Shown: in pieces, positions 41,944 to 52,292 of the stretch | Layout: the number at the start of each line of letters is the position of its first letter | Position numbering within the stretch: position 1 is the stretch's first letter | Origin: Gracilaria domingensis | Lineage: Eukaryota; Rhodophyta; Florideophyceae; Gracilariales; Gracilariaceae | NCBI GenBank assembly: GCA_022539475.1 | Contig: VCMS01000190.1 | Location: 59,042 to 123,041, forward strand | Direction: 5' to 3' | Length of the DNA: 64,000 nucleotides | Position numbers and translations under genes: made by a program | The notes under the pieces: generated by a model | What the model was told of the DNA's origin: nothing | The model's input: the letters and a program-made list of their open reading frames with translations, nothing else | Databases searched by the model: none

Positions 41944-43989
41944 TCACACCGTGAGGCAGGCCAGCTGGCGCTTGATCGCGTTCATCTCTCGGCGGACCTC
42001 GACCAGCCTGTGCTCGTTCTCGTCCACCAGCCCCTCCAACACCGCGCGCGCCTCCTTTGCCTGCGCCGTGCGCGAATGGTACTCCTGCAGCTCCTCCTCC
42101 GCTGACAAACCATTTTGCCCTTCCTTCCCGCCTTCGCCCGCGCCCGTCTCTTTGCGTTTCGCAGTGCGATATGCTTCGATCTTTCGCAACTTCTTTCGGT
42201 GTAGCGTTTGTTCCAGCGTGAGATGCTCCGACTCCCTGCCCAGAGATAGCAGTCGACGGAGCGATTGCAACGCCGTTGGCGGAAGAATCTGTTGCACCTC
42301 CAGATTACAAATCGTCGCGCTTTCTAACTCTTCCAGAATCATGTGCTTCTGTTCGAATGTCAAACGCTCTCGTATCGTGATCCAGCAGGTCTCATAGCGT
42401 CCAAGTTTAAACGTGTATCCCACACTTCTAAGATCAATGGAGTGTGAGTACGGTTCCATCTTCTTTCCTTTCTCCGCACGCAACCAGCTCCCTTTGGTCA
42501 AAGTACCTTCAACTGCTCCCTTTCTTCTTCCCGTAGAGCGTAGATAATGAAGAACGAACAGGTCAACTTCCCTGTCGCTCTTGTTTTGGATCCGCCCGAT
42601 CATCGTCTTGGTTTTATCCGTGACCACAATCAACTGCTTTTCTGACACATGGCATGACCGCATGGCCCCAATGTCTACCTGCTTATGCGTATTCCATTCA
42701 ATATCTGAATAGCGAGATAGCTGTCGCAGTACATACTCGCCGGGGGCTATAGGAGAGATGTGGAACTGTTGGGAAAGATCAACACAGCTTGACTTCACGT
42801 GCAGATGTCCTGCTTCCAGATTCTCTTTTGTCGTGTTGTGCAAAAGAAGGGACACATCAGCGCAAGCCTCGTCTTGTTGGGTGAGAATCGTCCGAATGAT
42901 CCCTCCAGTGCATAACCTCTCAAACATCAGAAGTCGAACCGATTCATTCATCTTCAAACTAACTTTCTGTGGAAACCTCTGTATCACATTACCTTGTTCT
43001 GCATAGTTCACTCTTTCAGTTGTTGATGAGCTTATTTCACTGAAATCATCTGTAAAGTCCTCTTCAACCTCTTGTTCTGAAATCCTGGTAGATCTCTCTT
43101 TCGAGCTTTCCGTTCTGTCGGACACGGATTGAGCGTCATCGTCCCGCTTTGTTTTGGCTTCAAGGTCACTATACGGCCAGTAATATCGGTCGTATTGACT
43201 CTTTCCCGAACAAAACTCGACTTGGACATTGGAAAGATTGCCAGGGATGGGATTGTGAAGTGTAAAGTAGCACTTGAGGTTACGCTTTGAGCGCAAACCA
43301 CACGCGTAAACGCCTTCGTCGTCATCTAGAGCAAATACGTAATTAACTTCGTACCCTGTCTCGTAACGGCTCCGCATTGAGTATCGGACTTCAACATGTC
43401 CCAGACCGCTACCATGGGTGACCAACTCAATCTTATACATGTCTCTCCTTCGGACAACGTATTGTTTCATGAAACTGTCCTGGGAAAGTGCTTCACATAT
43501 CGCTTGGTCTTGGAAGTTCAGGGATATGACTGAGTCAATGGGGTGCAGTGAGACCTTAGAACCCGAACGAGAGATGATGAAAAAGCTTGAATGATTCCTC
43601 GCACCAGAGTTCTCCGACGAATTGTAATGCTCTTGACGAAACCCAATGAGTATGCCTTCGGTTTTGTCATGAGCACATTCGATTCCAATTCTCGCGCCTT
43701 GGTAACGGTTCATTACTTCTAACCATGTTTCTTCTGATCCCTCATTCGCTACTTCAACAGTAACCGGAGAGTGAACGAAAATACTTGGAGTAGTTCCACG
43801 GCTATCAGTCAAAACCAAAGAGCTGAGAGCGGTCTCAATATTCTTCGGGGGCACATCGAAATGTAATCTTTCGGAATCTGTAACAGAGGCTTCCAGGAAA
43901 ACGGACACCAAGGAATCGCGATGAACCTGGAGAAGATGAGGACTGAGGGGTCTGGATGTCCCGGGGGAAGGCTGTTTTGCTTGATTCAT
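41944..43989 (-). CDS. DUF4139-like protein with C-terminal coiled coil (paralogue A)
   Basis: The 681-residue protein follows the layout of DUF4139/mucoidy-inhibitor-like proteins. Its start region FDVPPKNIETALSSLVLTDS corresponds to the family's conserved DDVLKSLVVLD-type tract. Then come GARIGIECAHDKTEGILIGF and SKVSLHPIDSVISLNFQDQ. A beta-rich region (YEVNYVFALDD, LKCYFTLHNPIPGNLSNVQVE) follows, then the C-terminal DUF4139 end (LRSVGYTFKLGRYETCWITIRE), and finally a coiled coil at about 555-680. Bacterial relatives are envelope proteins of unclear function. An acidic insertion (DFTDDFSEISSS) splits the beta region. No signal or membrane segment is seen, so it is probably intracellular. 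It is head to head with the paralogue at 44667. A minus-strand TATA (GGGGGTATAAAC) lies at 44196-44202. Confidence 0.6.
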   Translation of the reverse strand: MNQAKQPSPGTSRPLSPHLLQVHRDSLVSVFLEASVTDSERLHFDVPPKNIETALSSLVLTDSRGTTPSIFVHSPVTVEVANEGSEETWLEVMNRYQGARIGIECAHDKTEGILIGFRQEHYNSSENSGARNHSSFFIISRSGSKVSLHPIDSVISLNFQDQAICEALSQDSFMKQYVVRRRDMYKIELVTHGSGLGHVEVRYSMRSRYETGYEVNYVFALDDDEGVYACGLRSKRNLKCYFTLHNPIPGNLSNVQVEFCSGKSQYDRYYWPYSDLEAKTKRDDDAQSVSDRTESSKERSTRISEQEVEEDFTDDFSEISSSTTERVNYAEQGNVIQRFPQKVSLKMNESVRLLMFERLCTGGIIRTILTQQDEACADVSLLLHNTTKENLEAGHLHVKSSCVDLSQQFHISPIAPGEYVLRQLSRYSDIEWNTHKQVDIGAMRSCHVSEKQLIVVTDKTKTMIGRIQNKSDREVDLFVLHYLRSTGRRKGAVEGTLTKGSWLRAEKGKKMEPYSHSIDLRSVGYTFKLGRYETCWITIRERLTFEQKHMILEELESATICNLEVQQILPPTALQSLRRLLSLGRESEHLTLEQTLHRKKLRKIEAYRTAKRKETGAGEGGKEGQNGLSAEEELQEYHSRTAQAKEARAVLEGLVDENEHRLVEVRREMNAIKRQLACLTV

Positions 43990-44195
43990 CTCGGATCGAC
44001 TCTTTGGATGATTTTCGGTACTTGCTACGAATTACTGCGTTCGGAGCCAGACAGACTTGATAAATCTTCCCCTGTTTCGCTTTCTCTTCAATCAGAATGT
44101 TTGAGCGAACATCACAATGACGCATCCAGACCTTAACGGAATTTGAGCTGGCAAGCACAAGAAGGTCGAACGCCCGATGCAATCTTGAATTTGGG

Positions 44196-44202
44196 GTTTA
44201 TA
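44196..44202 (-). promoter_or_regulatory. TATA box of the minus-strand DUF4139-like gene
   Basis: Minus strand reads GGGGGTATAAACCCC, about 207 bp before ATG 43989. Confidence 0.45.
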
Positions 44203-44233
44203 CCCCCTTCCGGAGCGCCAACTCGGATGGGAC

Positions 44234-44260
44234 ATACCCTTGGTAGTTTACCAAGGGTAT
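44234..44260. repeat. 27-bp hairpin in the shared promoter
   Basis: ATACCCTTGGTA, loop GTT, TACCAAGGGTAT; 12 bp perfect stem. It sits about 32 bp upstream of the minus-strand TATA box. Confidence 0.9.
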
Positions 44261-44666
44261 TCTAAACAGGCATCCGTGCACAATTTATGATCGTGTACAG
44301 AACATGTCATCATTTTGTCAAAGTCCGATTGGATAAGGAGCCAACTGTTATGAAGCCCTTATTTGGTCTCAGGTCTCTCTCGGTTCGCTGCAACCGATGT
44401 CTATCCATCGTGACATCTCATGAGATTTCGTTGTGCGATCTTTTCCGTTCAAATCTATTTGCAGTTGACAAAACCCGTCGAGGTCTCAAATCAGGGCCAG
44501 GCCACGAGTCCTCCCCTACATTTCGCTCATCATATAATGCACGAGTAGTGGAGACCAACTTTCGCTTCATGCTCATTCACGATTCACCACCAACTTGGAG
44601 AGCTTCACCACCGCCTTACTCTAACGCTGCAAAACGGTTCTACGGCCCCATTGCTAAACACGAATA

Positions 44667-46607
44667 ATGAAGAACGTAAGAGAAAAATCCAGTTGGAGAA
44701 TGCTGACTCTTCATGCCTTACAAATCGATCGTGATGGAGATGTAGTTGTAAAGATGAAGGCATCCGTTTTCGGCTCTGAAAGTCTCGCATTCACTGTGCT
44801 TCGCAAGAACATGCAACTTGCTTTGGACTCACTCGATGTAGTCGACAGTCGCGGTACACTTCCCCTCATCACGTTCAGTTCGCCAGTTTACTTTGATGGG
44901 GAAAAGATTCAATCTGAGCAAGCGTGGGACGTTATGCTTCGAGAAGCTTGCGGTGCAAGAGTTCATGTTGAATTTGAAGATGGGAGTGCCGATGGAACAC
45001 TTATGGGTATACAAAAGGACTTCTCAGCAAAATCCGAGGAGGTGTGCTCAATGAACTTAGTCGTCTTAAGTGATGGTGAAGTGACTGTGCACCGAGTCGA
45101 TACCATTCGATCTCTGTCTTTCTTGGATGAAGATGTAACAGATCGATTGAAGCGAGAAAGCTTGCTGATGAATTCAGCTGTCGATACTTTGCACCATTAT
45201 CGCGTCGTGATCAATGCCCGTGGGCAAGGTAAAGGACTATTGAAGGTATGTTACCTGCAGAAGAGTCCTTATTATCCTGCGTTTGAGACGTTCTACGCTA
45301 TGAACGACACACCCGAGGAGAACGGATGCAGGAGAGCCAAGTGTTTCTTCACCGTAAGAAACCCACTACATTTTGATATTACAGATGTCGAAGTCCAGCT
45401 GCAATCTGGAATATACAGACGACGGAATTATCGTCCGGTCTATTATGGCGAGGATCTCAAGAACTCTGGATCAGTTGGCTCTCCGGAAAGAACGGTATTG
45501 GATGATGACGAACAATTGGACCATGGTAGCAGTGCTTCTGCAACTTCTAACCGTGCGTTGTTTGGAGATGCAAACCACATCTACAACATCAATGAGAAGC
45601 TTAGTTTGAAAGAAGGACAATCAGTGAGGATCTTCCACTCTGAGATCGATATACGTTCCGAAGAAATGAATTCTTACGGCCCCCGTGAGCCGAATGTGGT
45701 GAACTCACAGTACATTCAGAATGTAAACGGCGACTTTCTGGCTGCTGGGACATGGTATTGGAATGACAGGGAGACGAAGACGAACAGAATATTTTACTAT
45801 TCTGACATCGCAGGGCATCCGGAATTTGCGAGCTACATGATTTGGTCTGCGCTCCCAAGATGTAGGGGTGTGAAACAAAGGGTGCATGAAGTCGGTCGCG
45901 CGATCCGGAGCGAAATCATGGCTAATACGTTACGGGTAAGTTACGAGTGGAACGTGACGACGACGTATAGATTTCGTAACCAAAGTAAGTTGGATTTCAG
46001 CATGTTTTTGATTCATGAGAGCGTTGTCAGTTCACGGCGAAGGTCTCATGTCGCAGCAACAGTGCAATATGTTGACGAGGAAACGCATAGCGGGAAGGAA
46101 GGTGGAAAATTGGAACTCTCGCCCTCTGGCTTCAGGATCGGGGCTCGATACTTCATGGTGAAGGTTGCCTCATTCAGGGAGACCATCGTGATTGTGAAAG
46201 AGGAATCCACACCCGATTGTCCTCTACACCGGCAGTACGTGTTTCCAGTTGACTGCACGATAAAAAGGCTGCAGTTTCTTGAGAGTCGTGGTGCAGTGAA
46301 TGAGAGCACAATGAAAATGCTTCGAGAGGTAATGTTGCTTAAGCGAGAATTCGCGAGACTGAAGAAGGATCGCGAGATGCATAATCGGAAGCTTGACAAC
46401 GTGCACGAAGGCTTGCACGTAGAGCTGGAGCAAGAGGAGAACAACGACGATCTGTTAAGCAAGTATCTTGACTCAACTGCTCGGGCCAAGAAGATCAAAG
46501 AAGGAGTTTGCGAAGCGGTAGATACGGTGGAATATGAAATGGCGGAGACAAGATTGAAAATGAAGAAGTTGATGTCCAAGCTCAATAACGTCGTCCAGAC
46601 AATGTAA
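44667..46607 (+). CDS. DUF4139-like protein with C-terminal coiled coil (paralogue B)
   Basis: The 646-residue divergent neighbour shares the order and key tracts of paralogue A: MQLALDSLDVVDSRGTLPL, GARVHVEFEDGSADGTLMG, EVTVHRVDTIRSLSFLDEDV, then a beta-rich middle (AKCFFTVRNPLHFDITDVEV). The centre is different, with a long acidic stretch and YSDIAGHPEFASYMIW. A conserved YRFRNQSKLDFSMFLIHE region precedes the end domain, and a coiled coil (MLREVMLLKREFARLKKDRE) closes the protein. ATG 44667 is the first in frame after an open region with stops upstream. Sharing a 677-bp intergenic region with paralogue A suggests that one bidirectional promoter controls both, and that the pair arose by inverted duplication. 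Function unknown; a paired or hetero-oligomeric role through the coiled coils is conjecture. Confidence 0.6.
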   Translation: MKNVREKSSWRMLTLHALQIDRDGDVVVKMKASVFGSESLAFTVLRKNMQLALDSLDVVDSRGTLPLITFSSPVYFDGEKIQSEQAWDVMLREACGARVHVEFEDGSADGTLMGIQKDFSAKSEEVCSMNLVVLSDGEVTVHRVDTIRSLSFLDEDVTDRLKRESLLMNSAVDTLHHYRVVINARGQGKGLLKVCYLQKSPYYPAFETFYAMNDTPEENGCRRAKCFFTVRNPLHFDITDVEVQLQSGIYRRRNYRPVYYGEDLKNSGSVGSPERTVLDDDEQLDHGSSASATSNRALFGDANHIYNINEKLSLKEGQSVRIFHSEIDIRSEEMNSYGPREPNVVNSQYIQNVNGDFLAAGTWYWNDRETKTNRIFYYSDIAGHPEFASYMIWSALPRCRGVKQRVHEVGRAIRSEIMANTLRVSYEWNVTTTYRFRNQSKLDFSMFLIHESVVSSRRRSHVAATVQYVDEETHSGKEGGKLELSPSGFRIGARYFMVKVASFRETIVIVKEESTPDCPLHRQYVFPVDCTIKRLQFLESRGAVNESTMKMLREVMLLKREFARLKKDREMHNRKLDNVHEGLHVELEQEENNDDLLSKYLDSTARAKKIKEGVCEAVDTVEYEMAETRLKMKKLMSKLNNVVQTM

Positions 46608-48618
46608 ACAATTATTGATTACTCCCGTTTCGCTCTCCTGTAGATCGTTTACGCTTGGGTAGTTCGGAGACACAAAACAGGCGGTTGCTTGCAAGGTCCT
46701 GCTGTACCGTCTGGCACAACCGGAAGCGTTCAATTAGTCCCACGGGAACGACACTACCTTCAACCAGTGTACATCTTTCCGAAAGGAGTGCTGCTCTCCA
46801 GAGCGTAGTGTAGCGAACAAACGAATTGCATGAAAGCTGTGCACTAACTGAGAAACATGACACACGCGATACAATATCATCCCACCGTTAAACGTCCGTA
46901 GCGTAAACAAACAAAACAATCCAACACCATTCCATTAACCGCTCACGCAAGCTCACCAGGGACCACACGACAACGGAGCGCGAACTGTTTCGGTTCTTCA
47001 ACGACGCGTTTTTACCACACATGCGGGACTGTATCCTTCGCACAGAAGTGGATAGATGGGGTCGGCGAATCGATGGGTCAGAGAAGGAGAGTGAGAAGAC
47101 AAGTTAGTGGTGTTGTAGGAGAGCGATTTCACGACCCGGAGCGAAAAGCCATACGACGGCGAGAGGCGGGACGTCAATCCTGAATACCTGGGCAGAAGAT
47201 TGCTCCAGAGCCCACGTGAGTGATGCGGAGAAGCAGATCGAGTTCGTTCCGAAACGGGCGGCTCTTTCTGGCGTTCCTGACACCAACGTGCAGAGGCCAC
47301 GTACGACGCTATGTCATGACCATGCGACAAGGCCCAGGAGCAACTTCTTGAGAGATGACGTCCGGCACAAAAGTGCGGTTACCTTTCAGTGCGAGCGCGC
47401 CGATGTGGACGAGAACAAACACCTTCCAAAGCATGCACAGACGTCGGAAAAACGAGAAAGGAGAACCAGACAGCGGCTATGGAACGGTCACGTTCGTGGG
47501 CGCGGACGCCGTAGAGTGCTTTACCGCGTTTGGTGATCAGACGAATAAAGCGAGTGCTTGAGACATCGGCAGCGTCAAGGGAGGGCGAAGCGAGCTATGC
47601 AGCACAAGACGACGAGGTTGGTCCCGCGGATAGCCGCCATCGCTCTTTAGATCTCCTGTCCACTCACGAAGTTTAAAAAAAATTCTTCTCATGCTTCGAT
47701 ATCGGGGAAATTCGGGTACCCCTGGATACCAAGGATTCCCGAATTTTCAGTGATTTTGCTCTCCTTGACATTGCTGGCAGGGCCGTTGCGCTCAGGCCGA
47801 CAGCATTTCTGTGCTCCAGTTGTACCAGCAATGCAACCATATTGAATTTTGATTGTTTTTTTGTAACAATGACACATGGAAGAGGTCAAAAATCTCTTCC
47901 ATGTACTAGTTTCAAAACATTTTAGAGCTTCCACTTTTCAACACCATATCTTCGGAAGTATTTGATTGTATGCGATCAAACTTAGTGCTTATTAAAGGAA
48001 AACTCGATATCTATCCGCGCACAGAAAACAAAGTGGAGTGCACGAAAAATTACGAAGCTAGGCGCACGCGAAAAGAGTGAAATTTCACCTCCTCCATGTC
48101 CGCCCGACAAGGCTTGGGGTTTTGGCACGAAATGAAGAACTGTCCGAGGTTTCCACAAAGTTTTTGAAAGTTGTCCCATGTTTTAATGGACCAATTGCAG
48201 ACAACTTTCAAAATGCGTCGTGTCCACGGAGCTTCTTGTTTGTCCTTCAGTACAATCTACGAAGGTAGGTATGAAAATCCTGTTGTAGTTTGGCGCTTCC
48301 AATATGTTTTTGGTGCTTTTCGTGCACGAGAATTTTGCAACTCTCACGTCTTAACAAGCGTCAGTAGCGGCTACCGAGCGGCGCAGTCCAGCAATGCACA
48401 GCACTAGCGGTGCAAGTGCCAGAATTGCATAATCTCAAAAGGAAATTATCCAATAACCTATTTTTTTAAAAAGAGAGACGCTGCGTTCCACGTTTATTAT
48501 TTTTCCCGTCTTCACAGCAATGCGCATCACTTGAGCGCTACACTCGCTAAACTCGACATCATGTCCTTTTGTCGCGTACTTCGAAGGTGTGAACTGCCTA
48601 GACCCAAAAACGACATAA
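46608..48618. other. Intergenic region with several hairpins
   Basis: About 2 kb without a recognised gene. Three hairpins are clear: 47708-47747 (AAATTCGGG/CCCGAATTT), 47873-47902 (ACATGGAAGAG arms) and 48162-48213 (14-bp perfect arms TTTTGAAAGTTGTC, 24-nt loop). Confidence 0.5.
48162..48213. repeat. Hairpin with 14-bp perfect arms
   Basis: TTTTGAAAGTTGTC at 48162-48175 and its exact reverse complement at 48200-48213, separated by 24 nt. Confidence 0.85.
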
Positions 48619-49956
48619 ATGATAATCATGAAACGCGCTACCCTACGTTGTGTAGGTACTTTGTTCGCCTCTTGCGGAATCTTCGCTAACATGCTTCAAA
48701 TCAATATCAATGCCAACATTGTAAACGGTATCTACAGCGTGGTTGAAGTGCTGATGCTCATGCTGCTGAGTTGCTTCATCCGCATTATCGTCTCGTGCAA
48801 TAATTTGCACACAATCTATGATGTGCGCAAGCCATTGCGTCTCAAAACAAGCCGTCTTTCCGTATTTATGGACTCCGGACTGGCCCCTCGGGAGCTCTCA
48901 CGAATGTTTGCACTGATTGCCGTATTGTTCACAGCGCTCATAACGGCTGGCGGCTTCGCTTTCGTTGGTGCCACAGAGCCCGTTTATCAAACTGTTCATG
49001 TACGAAACAAAGTGGTGCCAGCTACTCGTGGAAACTACATCGATTTTCGGAACCATGTTTCGCCCGATAAACGCGTGGTCTCTGCTACTTTTCTGTTACT
49101 AATTTTACCAGTGTGTATTGATGGCGGATTCACAAATAGTACCTGGTATAGTCGAATCAACGAGTTTCATAATCTGAGAGACATTAAATGGCCCCGTACT
49201 TTTCGCATCTTCAACATTACATGTGTCTTCGAGGCAAATGGATTCGTGAAAGAAACCATACTTACAACTCAAGATGGCTTCCCGCTATATGGTACTGACG
49301 ATTGCTTGCATCTTTTAAAATTGGAGACTTTTAAACAGCTACAACTGCCGTCGTCAATTACCCCAGCTATTCATGGCACCTGCCCGTATCAAGACGTGGA
49401 GCTTCGCTGTTCAAACCATTCCATTGTCCAATGTGTCGGATCCGCGAGAGTGCAAGATGATTTTGGCGGCTTTATTCTCTTCCATTCAATTATTAGACAA
49501 ACACAAATTGAGATCAGCACCCACCACGGGCGCACACTAGAGAGGGACGACTTACATGTACTTGAATCGATGGTATTCGTGGCATCCATATATCCGGAAA
49601 CTGATTTGTATTCTCTCAGGAATTGTGCTGCGTCAAGGGTAGAAGAAAGTGCGAGTGTGCAACAGCTTGTTGGGGAGCGAAATGTTACACAAGTGAATAT
49701 TGGATTGATCATATCTACGTTCGGGCCATCAATTGCTCTTCTGATATTGTTGGCAGCCGTAGCTTCGGTAATGTGGGTTCGTGTGGTGTGGTTCAAAGGG
49801 CGACGGTGGTATAATAGTTTCAGTTCGAATGAAGATTCATTGGCATGTGTAGCGCAGGCGCTTAAATGGCATACTAACGGTGGAGCTGAGCGCACGGAAA
49901 TGGGCATGGTGGTGAGGGGCGTGCATGTAATGTATGTGGCATGCAAAGTTTGGTAG
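48619..49956 (+). CDS. Membrane protein of unknown family (tandem paralogue 1)
   Basis: A 445-residue protein starting at ATG 48619. The N-terminus has three hydrophobic segments: residues ~10-30, ~35-60 (VVEVLMLMLLSCFIRIIVSC) and ~95-120 (MFALIAVLFTALITAGGFAF). A long soluble middle with about 10 cysteines follows, with motifs such as DFRNHVSPDKRVVSATFLLL. A fourth helix (IGLIISTFGPSIALLILLAAV) and a short basic tail end it. The next gene has the same layout and a matching DFxxHVSxDxRxxSATxLL element, so they are tandem duplicates. The middle probably lies outside the cell or in a lumen, given the cysteines and N-glycosylation-like NST/NIT sites. No family recognised. Confidence 0.6.
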   Translation: MIIMKRATLRCVGTLFASCGIFANMLQININANIVNGIYSVVEVLMLMLLSCFIRIIVSCNNLHTIYDVRKPLRLKTSRLSVFMDSGLAPRELSRMFALIAVLFTALITAGGFAFVGATEPVYQTVHVRNKVVPATRGNYIDFRNHVSPDKRVVSATFLLLILPVCIDGGFTNSTWYSRINEFHNLRDIKWPRTFRIFNITCVFEANGFVKETILTTQDGFPLYGTDDCLHLLKLETFKQLQLPSSITPAIHGTCPYQDVELRCSNHSIVQCVGSARVQDDFGGFILFHSIIRQTQIEISTHHGRTLERDDLHVLESMVFVASIYPETDLYSLRNCAASRVEESASVQQLVGERNVTQVNIGLIISTFGPSIALLILLAAVASVMWVRVVWFKGRRWYNSFSSNEDSLACVAQALKWHTNGGAERTEMGMVVRGVHVMYVACKVW

Positions 49957-50044
49957 TACATTGCGCAAACCGTAGTGCCCAAAGCCTTACGACGGCCTGG
50001 AGTACCGACGCATCTCAGCAGCGGCCGCTGTTGTTGAATGCGAC

Positions 50045-50061
50045 CATAGGAGCATCCTATG
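50045..50061. repeat. Small hairpin between the tandem paralogues
   Basis: CATAGGA, GCA loop, TCCTATG. Confidence 0.8.
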
Positions 50062-50197
50062 AAGATCGAGCGAAAACAGGCTCGGGAAGACCCATGACGA
50101 AACGTCTTTTGCTCACCGACATGATTTGTCCATTCCCATTTGTTGGAAGTAGTAGTGCAAGTGAAGCCAGTCACTGCGTGCGTTAGTTTCCGCTTAC

Positions 50198-50204
50198 TAT
50201 AAAT
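50198..50204 (+). promoter_or_regulatory. TATA box of the second tandem paralogue
   Basis: TATAAAT, 35 bp before ATG 50239, the closest spacing seen in the window. Confidence 0.5.
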
Positions 50205-50238
50205 AAAAGACTGCACACCACCACCACAGCAACAATCG

Positions 50239-51663
50239 ATGACGATCAGCTACATCGTCTCCAAAAACGCAATGATAATTCCCGTTCACTCAAACGTTGT
50301 GAGCGGATTGTACATTGTCATATTCGAAACAATCCTTCCTCTCATTCTTTGCGTCGCTCTCCAAACATACATGTATGCATACAATCTACACATCATACAC
50401 AACTGCAGAAGTTCTATACGTCTCACAAGCACGCAACTTTCAGTTGTGGCCGGCTTTGGCATCACATCGAAGAAAAATGCACGTCTCACATCGTTGGTGG
50501 GATGCGTTTCATTGATTCTCACCATGATAGGGGGGTTTTCAATCGACGGGGCATCACGAAAAGCTACCAAGTTTGTTACCATGCCGCTATTCGTTGCCGT
50601 AGCCAACAAGGCAAGCGACGTAATCGACTTTACTAAGCATGTGTCCACTGATGGGTCAAGAATGTCTGCTACATATTTATTAGCGCAGAAGTCTCAATCT
50701 TGCAATCGTCGAAATGAGACCCACATGTTGAGATATCCCGTCGTCGGTGACTTGGATGACGTTGACAGCATTGACAGAGTGAAATACACAAAGGATGTCG
50801 TGTACGACAACCTTTCATGTACTCTTGACCAGAAAAAGTTTTTGCACGTGCCACATTTCAGTCAAAGCATGGAGAGTTTTGACATCCGGGGCATACTAGA
50901 AGCGTGCCGCTTTAACAAGCCGTTGAAGGGTGCGAGATATTCTTCTCTGTGGCAAGAGAACTTGGCTTTTTTGGATTGTGATGACAGTGGATATGAAATA
51001 ATAGAAACGTGGTGTGCAAGCTTTATGTTCTTTTCGTGCGTGATGCACACTCGCTGGAATATGAAACACTTTTACCTGTATACTCCCCCAGAAGTGATCG
51101 GAAGAGATACCGTACCGAAACGAATCAACCTCTTGGAAGGGTGGAGTTATAATATTCACAGCCAAACAGTGAAGTCAGCAGCTTATTTGATCGCGACGGT
51201 AGGAGGTGATGCGGCAGAGATCTTTGTATCGAGAATGAGCATAAAACGAAACGTACCAGTCGAAGTCGAAGATGGGGAGGTGTTTGAAACCAATGTGTCT
51301 GTGCCGCTGTTCTTGTGCACGACTGGAGTGGTGACAGTGAGCACCGTTGTGATGTGCATAACTGCGCTGCTCAAATGGAGGGAACATGTGGTGAAGCACG
51401 GTCTGAGTGGAAAGAATGGATTTAACGGCGCCATGGAGGTTCTGATGCTAGCGGCAGAGGTTGGCGTGGATGAGGAAGAGCTTGCATCAAATGATGAGGT
51501 AGTTTTGGGAGTGTCCGCAGGCGAGGCGCGAGTGGGGCCAATGTCGGAGAGCAGCATCGGCGACGGTCAGTTCGATGAGCAGGAGGTGGAGGGCAGGTTG
51601 AGACGCAGAACGAATGGGATTGTGCTGCGAGTTGAGCAAGTACGCAAGGAGGGCACGGCGTAG
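50239..51663 (+). CDS. Membrane protein of unknown family (tandem paralogue 2)
   Basis: A 474-residue paralogue of the preceding gene with the same arrangement: N-terminal hydrophobic segments (SGLYIVIFETILPLILCVAL and LTSLVGCVSLILTMIGGFSI), a cysteine-rich middle, and a helix near the end (FLCTTGVVTVSTVVMCITAL). It shares the block DFTKHVSTDGSRMSATYLLA with its neighbour. The C-terminal tail is longer and acidic (EVGVDEEELASNDEVVLGVS). Both genes lie head to tail with 282 bp between them including a TATA box, so each appears to have its own promoter. Function unknown; tandem duplication with divergence of the middle suggests a family under change. Confidence 0.6.
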   Translation: MTISYIVSKNAMIIPVHSNVVSGLYIVIFETILPLILCVALQTYMYAYNLHIIHNCRSSIRLTSTQLSVVAGFGITSKKNARLTSLVGCVSLILTMIGGFSIDGASRKATKFVTMPLFVAVANKASDVIDFTKHVSTDGSRMSATYLLAQKSQSCNRRNETHMLRYPVVGDLDDVDSIDRVKYTKDVVYDNLSCTLDQKKFLHVPHFSQSMESFDIRGILEACRFNKPLKGARYSSLWQENLAFLDCDDSGYEIIETWCASFMFFSCVMHTRWNMKHFYLYTPPEVIGRDTVPKRINLLEGWSYNIHSQTVKSAAYLIATVGGDAAEIFVSRMSIKRNVPVEVEDGEVFETNVSVPLFLCTTGVVTVSTVVMCITALLKWREHVVKHGLSGKNGFNGAMEVLMLAAEVGVDEEELASNDEVVLGVSAGEARVGPMSESSIGDGQFDEQEVEGRLRRRTNGIVLRVEQVRKEGTA

Positions 51664-51920
51664 CAAACTTAACCCTAGTCAGATGGACATGGAATATGTC
51701 GAAACCCAATGCAAGTGGAGATTTTAAACCAACCATAATTTTTCTGTTTCTTAAGCGATTCGAAACAAATCATGTGGATCTGAAAGCTCTCTGTCTTGGC
51801 TTTCCATTGCACCGATGAGCACATTTTAGATATAAGTAGTTTTACAGATATGCGAGGTAGAACGCATCTCTATTTTGGACCCTGTCAAGCGTTTTCGCAT
51901 GGAATTTTACAGCAATTTTT

Positions 51921-51960
51921 TGGAAGAGCTCCTCTTCGAAATGGAAGAGCAGCTCTTCCA
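51921..51960. repeat. Inverted repeat TGGAAGAGCT/AGCTCTTCCA
   Basis: 10-bp perfect outer arms with nested CTCTTC/GAAGAG pairing inside. Confidence 0.75.
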
Positions 51961-52225
51961 TGCGCACACTACAGAGCATTCTTACATTGCTGTATAAGAA
52001 ATTGTCTCAAAATCTAAGGTTCTGTAGTATGCACATATCACAGCGACCGTTGAAAGCTACGAATATTATTGTTCGCTAGCTAGCCGAGCTTTCGCTCAAG
52101 ATCGTTTATGTTTGGAGAGGTGGGTGACGGGATCCGACCAGGATCTCCGTCGTGCGGATGAACACAATTCATCGCACACAGCACTCTCGACCAGAGATGT
52201 GCTGCTCTCGATTAAAAAAATCTAG

Positions 52226-52292
52226 ACGGACATGTCTAGCATCAATAGTAGTAGAAGGATGTTAACGGACATATCTAGCATCAATCGTAGTA
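52226..52292 (+). repeat. 28-bp direct repeat, period 39
   Basis: Two copies of ACGGACAT.TCTAGCATCAAT.GTAGTA, two differences, at 52226 and 52265. Confidence 0.8.

Noticed and set aside
47216-47561. Open frames with some protein-like words (GTVTFVGADAVECFTAFGD)
   Set aside because: Two overlapping frames, no domain, no ATG-based gene structure; a relic is possible but not supported.
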